A DNA stretch of 32,255 bases from Burkholderiaceae bacterium (GTDB lineage: Bacteria > Pseudomonadota > Gammaproteobacteria > Burkholderiales > Burkholderiaceae_C): NCBI GenBank assembly GCA_031285125.1, contig JAITWT010000230.1, forward strand, positions 1 to 32,255, read 5' to 3'. Both the position numbers and the translations under genes were made by a program. Positions 28,608 to 32,255 of the stretch are shown here, one piece after another. The notes beneath the pieces were generated by a model. That model had not been told where the DNA came from and did no database searches. It saw only the letters and a program-made list of their open reading frames with translations. The first letter of the stretch is position 1. Each line of letters starts with the position of its first letter.

Positions 28608-29525
28608 ATGCGTTCCGCTCCCTTGCATTCACCCTTGGCGTCGTTGGCCGCCGCGCCGATTGCGCGCAAAACGCCCGGCTTCTGGCGGCGCGCGCTGCGC
28701 CAGCGCAGTTTTGTGATCGGCGCGCTGCTGACCGCGCTGTTGCTGCTGATGGCGGCGCTGTCCTTCGTGTGGACGCCCGGCTCGCCCTACGAGATGGATC
28801 TGTCCCACAAACTTCAGCCGCCCAGCGCCGCGCACTGGCTGGGCACCGATGTGTTCGGCCGTGACATCGCCGCGCGCCTGATGGTCGGTGCGCGCGTTTC
28901 GATTTTGGTCGGCGTCATTGCCGTTGGCATCGGCTTGAGCGTGGGCGGCGCGCTGGGCCTGCTGGCAGGCATGCGGCGCGGCTGGGTGCGGGAAGTGGTC
29001 ATGCGGCTGTCGGACTTCACCTTGGCCTTTCCGGCCCTGCTGTGCGCGATCATGATGACCGCGATACGCGGCCCCGGCATTGCCAATGCGATCGTGGCGA
29101 TCGGCATCTACAACATCCCGATCTTTACCCGCGTCACCCGTGCCTCAGCCACCGTGGTCTGCACCCGCGAATACGTTGCCGCCGCGCGCGCCTGCGGCAA
29201 AGGAACGCTGGGGATCGCCTGGCAACACGTGCTGCCCAACATCTCCGCCGTGCTGATCGTGCAGGGGACGATTCGCTTCGCCATTGCGATTCTGGCCGAG
29301 GCCGCGCTGTCGTACCTCAACCTGGGCGTTCAACCCCCGCAACCTTCCTGGGGACGTATGTTGGCCGAGGCGCAAACGATGCTGTTCCAGGCCCCGATGC
29401 TGGCGCTCTACCCCGGTCTGGCCATCGTACTGGCGGTACTGGGGCTGAACCTGCTGGGCGATGGATTGCGCGATCTGCTCGACCCCCGGCTGGCGCGCCC
29501 AAGCGCGGTGCCGGCGGGCGCGTAG
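28608..29525 (+). CDS. Peptide/nickel-type ABC transporter permease (DppC-like)
   Basis: A 305-aa permease of the OppC/DppC family. It has the N-terminal helix at about 34-55, the hallmark HWLGTDVFGRDIAARLMVGAR, an EAA motif (REYVAAARACGKGTLGIAWQHVLPN), and the C-terminal GLNLLGDGLRDLLDPR. The ATG at 28608 lies 36 bases after the first permease stop; an in-frame TTG at 28590 is a less likely start. It forms the membrane channel with the preceding permease. No ATP-binding subunit follows it. Confidence 0.93.
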   Translation: MRSAPLHSPLASLAAAPIARKTPGFWRRALRQRSFVIGALLTALLLLMAALSFVWTPGSPYEMDLSHKLQPPSAAHWLGTDVFGRDIAARLMVGARVSILVGVIAVGIGLSVGGALGLLAGMRRGWVREVVMRLSDFTLAFPALLCAIMMTAIRGPGIANAIVAIGIYNIPIFTRVTRASATVVCTREYVAAARACGKGTLGIAWQHVLPNISAVLIVQGTIRFAIAILAEAALSYLNLGVQPPQPSWGRMLAEAQTMLFQAPMLALYPGLAIVLAVLGLNLLGDGLRDLLDPRLARPSAVPAGA

Positions 29526-29667
29526 CGCTTTCACACGATAGATGAAAAGCTTACCGAAGACGCTGGGGTCAATATTCATGCGCTCCTCGCGCGGATAACC
29601 CGCGGGCAACCGCCGTTTTTTGGATGATGTAAGGTTCGCCCCTTTTCTTTTCCCCCAGGGCTTTTCC

Positions 29668-31182
29668 ATGCTCAATCGCCGTACCCTCCTGACATCGTCT
29701 TTCGCTTCCTCGGCGCTCGCGGCCGTGGGAGGGTTGCCGCTGGCGCTGCCGCGCACGGCCTTGGCGCAGGGGAGAAAAGACACCCTCAATCTGGGGATCG
29801 TGCTGGAACCAACCAAGCTGGATCCGACGGCGGCGGCGGAATCCTCGATTGCCGAGGTGACGCTTTACAACATCTACGAAACGCTCACCAAGGTCCATGC
29901 CGATGGCAGCGTCTCCGCGCTGCTGGCCGAAAGCTGGCAGATTTCACCGGACTTGCGCACCTACACCTTCAAGCTGCGCAAGGGCGTCAAGTTCCATAAC
30001 GGTGAGCCTTTCAGCGCGCACACGGTCAAGTTCGCGTTTGAGCGCGCCGGCGGCGACAAAAGCGCCAACAAGGACAAGCGCATCTTCGCCAATCTGGGTG
30101 TGCACGTGGTTGATCAAGACACCGTGGTTCTCGTCAACAAAGAGGTGGAGCCGAATCTGCTCTTTTTGCTGGGCCAAGCCACGGCCATCATGGTCGAACC
30201 CAAAAGCGCGGACAGTAACGCCGCACGGCCCATCGGCACCGGCCCCTATCAGCTCGAAAGCTGGCGCCGGGGCGCCTCGCTGACGCTGGCGCGTTGGAGT
30301 GCTTACCGCAACGCGAGTGCCATCCCGATTCGCCGCGCCGTTTTCAAAGTGATCGTTGATTCAGCCGCGCAAGTGACCTCGCTGCTGGCCGGTGATGTCG
30401 ATGCCTTCGTGCGTGTCGATGCCGCGCGCAGCATGGCGCAGTTCAAGAACGATCCGCGCTTTCAGGTCATCATTGCCGGCTCGCGCGCCAAGACCCTCAT
30501 GGCGATCAACAACCAGCGCAAGCCCTTCGATGACGTGCGCGTGCGCCGTGCGCTGTGCGCGGCGGTCAATCGCAAAGCGGTCATCGAAGGTGCGGCCGAG
30601 GGCTATGGCGTCGCCATCGGCAGCCACTACGTCTCCGGCGCACCGGGCTACATCGATACCACCGCCATCAACCCCTACGATCCAGCCAAAGCGCGTGCGC
30701 TGCTGCAGGAGGCCGGCATCAAGACCCCGCTGGCGCTGACGCTCACGCTGCCGCCCACGCCCTATGCCGCCAAAGGCGGTGAAGTGATCGCGGCAGAACT
30801 GGCCAAGGCGGGGATTCAGGCCCGGCTGGTGAATGTCGAGTGGGCGCAGTGGATGAGCAGTGTTTACATCAACCACAACTACGATCTGACTCTCATCTCC
30901 CATGTCGAGCCTTTCGACTTGGGCAACTGGGCCAAGCCGGGTTATTACTGGGGTTACCGCTCGAAGGATTTCGACGCGCTGTATGCACGCATCAAAACGG
31001 CCTCGGCCGAGCGAGAACGCCATCAACTGCTGGCCCAGGCACAGCGTCTGCTCGCCACCGACGCGGCGGCCTGCTTTCTGTATCAGCCGCAGTGGATCAC
31101 GATCGCGGACAAACGCGTGCGCGGACTGTGGAAGGATATGCCGCTTTTCACCAACGACATATCCGCCCTCTCGTGGGCTTGA
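29668..31182 (+). CDS. Solute-binding protein, family 5 (peptide-type ABC importer)
   Basis: A 504-aa periplasmic binding protein of the DppA/OppA family. The signal peptide has a twin-arginine-like start, MLNRRTLL, and cleavage probably after ALA at 31-33. Family features are LNIYETLT-type sequence (YNIYETLTKV), SWQISPDLRTYTFKLRKGVKFHNGEPF, IGTGPYQLESW and RVRRALCAAVNRKAVIEG. It should capture the substrate for the two upstream permeases; the 142-base gap holds no other gene. The start at ATG 29668 is preferred over a Met 16 codons earlier. The substrate cannot be told from sequence. Confidence 0.93.
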   Translation: MLNRRTLLTSSFASSALAAVGGLPLALPRTALAQGRKDTLNLGIVLEPTKLDPTAAAESSIAEVTLYNIYETLTKVHADGSVSALLAESWQISPDLRTYTFKLRKGVKFHNGEPFSAHTVKFAFERAGGDKSANKDKRIFANLGVHVVDQDTVVLVNKEVEPNLLFLLGQATAIMVEPKSADSNAARPIGTGPYQLESWRRGASLTLARWSAYRNASAIPIRRAVFKVIVDSAAQVTSLLAGDVDAFVRVDAARSMAQFKNDPRFQVIIAGSRAKTLMAINNQRKPFDDVRVRRALCAAVNRKAVIEGAAEGYGVAIGSHYVSGAPGYIDTTAINPYDPAKARALLQEAGIKTPLALTLTLPPTPYAAKGGEVIAAELAKAGIQARLVNVEWAQWMSSVYINHNYDLTLISHVEPFDLGNWAKPGYYWGYRSKDFDALYARIKTASAERERHQLLAQAQRLLATDAAACFLYQPQWITIADKRVRGLWKDMPLFTNDISALSWA

Positions 31183-31228
31183 TACTGGCTTTGAAAGCCG
31201 CGCCCTTTACGCGCCCTTCACGCACCCT

Positions 31229-31906
31229 TCACGCACCCCGATGCGCTTGGGCGATCAGGCTGTCAACGATCTGCAACATGCGCGCCTCGGTGCGGGCACG
31301 CTCGACGTCGATGTACCAGCGCCCGGCAACGCCGAGCGAGGGCACAGCCTGGACCTGATAGCCGTTGGTCAACTGGGTGGCCCGGCTGGCCTTGCTGGTG
31401 ACCGTGAAGGAGTGGAAAATTTCAAGGAATTTCTTGCTGTCCAAGCCCGGTTGCCGCTTGACCCAGTCAATGATGGCTTTCTCGCCCACAATGCTCAGGT
31501 ACCTGCTGCCCGGCGGCTGAACGGCCTGGAAGAATTTGTATTGAAATTCATTGGCCTTGCCCATGATTTCAAGGGTGTAGTACAGACGCTGCTTGGCGTT
31601 GAGGTCATTGCGGTCATTGCCGACAAAAGGCACCGGCACGCGGCGGAAGACCGCATAGGACGGCAGGGTTTTGAGCCAGTTTTCCAGTACCGGCTCGAAC
31701 ACAAAGCAGTGTGGACAGTTGTACGAGAAAAACTCAATCACCTCGACCTTGCCCGCAGGCGCATCCACAGGGACCTGACGGGGCAGCGGCTGGTAATCCG
31801 TATCCGCCTGGAAGGCCGGCGTCTGCGCACGCGCGCTACCGGCCAGCGGCAATAAGCCCAGGCCGAGCAGGCTGGAGACGATAGAAAAGTCACGACGGTT
31901 CATCAT
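31229..31906 (-). CDS. dsbA: DsbA-type thiol:disulfide interchange protein
   Basis: A 225-aa periplasmic oxidoreductase forming disulfide bonds in exported proteins. The signal peptide, MMNRRDFSIVSSLLGLGLLPLAGSARA by pattern (residues 1-27), has a twin-arginine-like start. The thioredoxin-fold domain has the active site F59-F60-S61-Y62-N63-C64-P-H-C67 and a cis-Pro stretch QAVPSLGVAGRWY. The ATG at 31906 follows AAGGAGG (31914-31920) by seven bases, a strong ribosome site. The stop overlaps a run of 11-bp repeats (31209-31239), suggesting that local slippage shaped the C-terminus. It converges on the binding-protein gene, 46 bases apart. Confidence 0.95.
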   Translation of the reverse strand: MMNRRDFSIVSSLLGLGLLPLAGSARAQTPAFQADTDYQPLPRQVPVDAPAGKVEVIEFFSYNCPHCFVFEPVLENWLKTLPSYAVFRRVPVPFVGNDRNDLNAKQRLYYTLEIMGKANEFQYKFFQAVQPPGSRYLSIVGEKAIIDWVKRQPGLDSKKFLEIFHSFTVTSKASRATQLTNGYQVQAVPSLGVAGRWYIDVERARTEARMLQIVDSLIAQAHRGA

Positions 31907-31927
31907 GGGAGATCCTCCTTGTCAAGG

Positions 31928-31963
31928 AATAGGGAGCGAATTTTTAATAGGGAGCGAACTTTT
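31928..31963. repeat. Tandem 18-bp direct repeat upstream of dsbA
   Basis: AATAGGGAGCGAATTTTT is followed directly by AATAGGGAGCGAACTTTT (one difference). The copies sit just upstream of the dsbA ribosome site, so on the - strand they lie in the leader or promoter. They may be slippage products or a paired binding site. Confidence 0.8.
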
Positions 31964-31989
31964 TGCCCCGGCTTGTTCAACGTTTTTTA

Positions 31990-32108
31990 AACCTAGAGAC
32001 GGCAGTTAACCCCGCTCACCCAGAAGGTGAAGGTCCGCCAAGTAGCACAAGCCAATATTCATCCTGCTTCTATCAAGATAACAAAAGCTCAACTGCCGTT
32101 TCTAGGTT
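31990..32108. repeat. 119-bp element with 18-bp imperfect inverted ends
   Basis: AACCTAGAGACGGCAGTT (31990-32007) is matched by its complement at 32091-32108 with one mismatch. The 83 bases between contain no gene. No clear target duplication is seen. The termini are unlike those of the other palindromic elements here, so it is a separate family of short dispersed or MITE-like sequence, or a large hairpin between dsbA and the next element. Confidence 0.75.
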
Positions 32109-32163
32109 AAACGCCTGTGCAAAGTATGCGCGACCCGCGCAATGACCGCAGGCTGCGTCTTAA

Positions 32164-32255
32164 GAACCTGTTTACGATCTCAAATGGCTCACGTTGGGCC
32201 GCAATCGGGATGAGTGGGTGGCCCATGGCGCGCCGCATGGGCTGGTGCCCATGCA
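32164..32255. repeat. Partial copy of the 160-bp palindromic element, cut by the window end
   Basis: Starting GAACCTGTTTACGATC after a TAA triplet (32161-32163), these 92 bases match the reverse complement of the left-end element (41-200) almost exactly; they differ near the hairpin loop (GGTG here against TTGTG there). The rest lies beyond the window. Confidence 0.88.

Overview
The window looks like a chromosomal segment of a denitrifying betaproteobacterium, most likely order Burkholderiales. The reasons are the GC-rich, tightly overlapping gene arrangement, the block ABC ATPase / permease / bolA / murA / short-form hisG / hisD, the divergent pyrE-xth pair, a YfhL-type ferredoxin, and a Tat-type (clade I) nosZ with a complete nosR-D-F-Y-L set. 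No rRNA, tRNA, CRISPR array or intact transposase was seen. Genus cannot be fixed from the sequence alone.

Left region (1-10.6 kb): a 240-bp nested palindrome and a 51-bp hairpin element precede a lipoprotein cytochrome c and a NosX/ApbE flavin transferase on the + strand. They converge on a six-gene N2O-reductase operon on the - strand, transcribed nosZ-nosR-nosD-nosF-nosY-nosL behind an FNR/DNR-type box (TTGACTTGACTCAA, 10575-10588). The parts fit one job: NosZ reduces N2O to N2, NosR (FMN-binding and [4Fe-4S]) supplies electrons and supports NosZ in vivo, ApbE would flavinylate NosR, NosDFY and NosL build the Cu centre, and the cytochrome is a plausible periplasmic donor. NosZ, NosL and the cytochrome all carry lipobox cysteines.

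Middle region (10.6-20.4 kb): pyruvate kinase, then a - strand 5-oxoproline cassette (DUF969, DUF979, pxpA, fused pxpB-pxpC, biotin carboxylase/BCCP) whose genes mostly overlap by 4 nt or lie within a few bases. The biotin carboxylase beside the KipI-KipA fusion resembles a split urea carboxylase. pyrE and xth follow with start codons about 12 nt apart on opposite strands.

Right region (20.4-32.3 kb): a - strand operon runs ABC ATPase, a 105-aa membrane protein, ABC-2 permease, bolA-like gene, murA, hisG, a DUF347 membrane protein and hisD. The 105-aa gene and the DUF347 gene are extra to the arrangement I expect. A YfhL ferredoxin is divergent from an oligopeptide-type ABC importer (two permeases and a binding protein, no ATPase nearby), and a DsbA-type thioredoxin closes the set.

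Scattered between genes are at least four kinds of palindromic, MITE-like elements. Three have related termini and plausible short target duplications (TAA, TA, ATAG). Two share core sequence although their ends differ. Copies at the two window ends are in inverted orientation.
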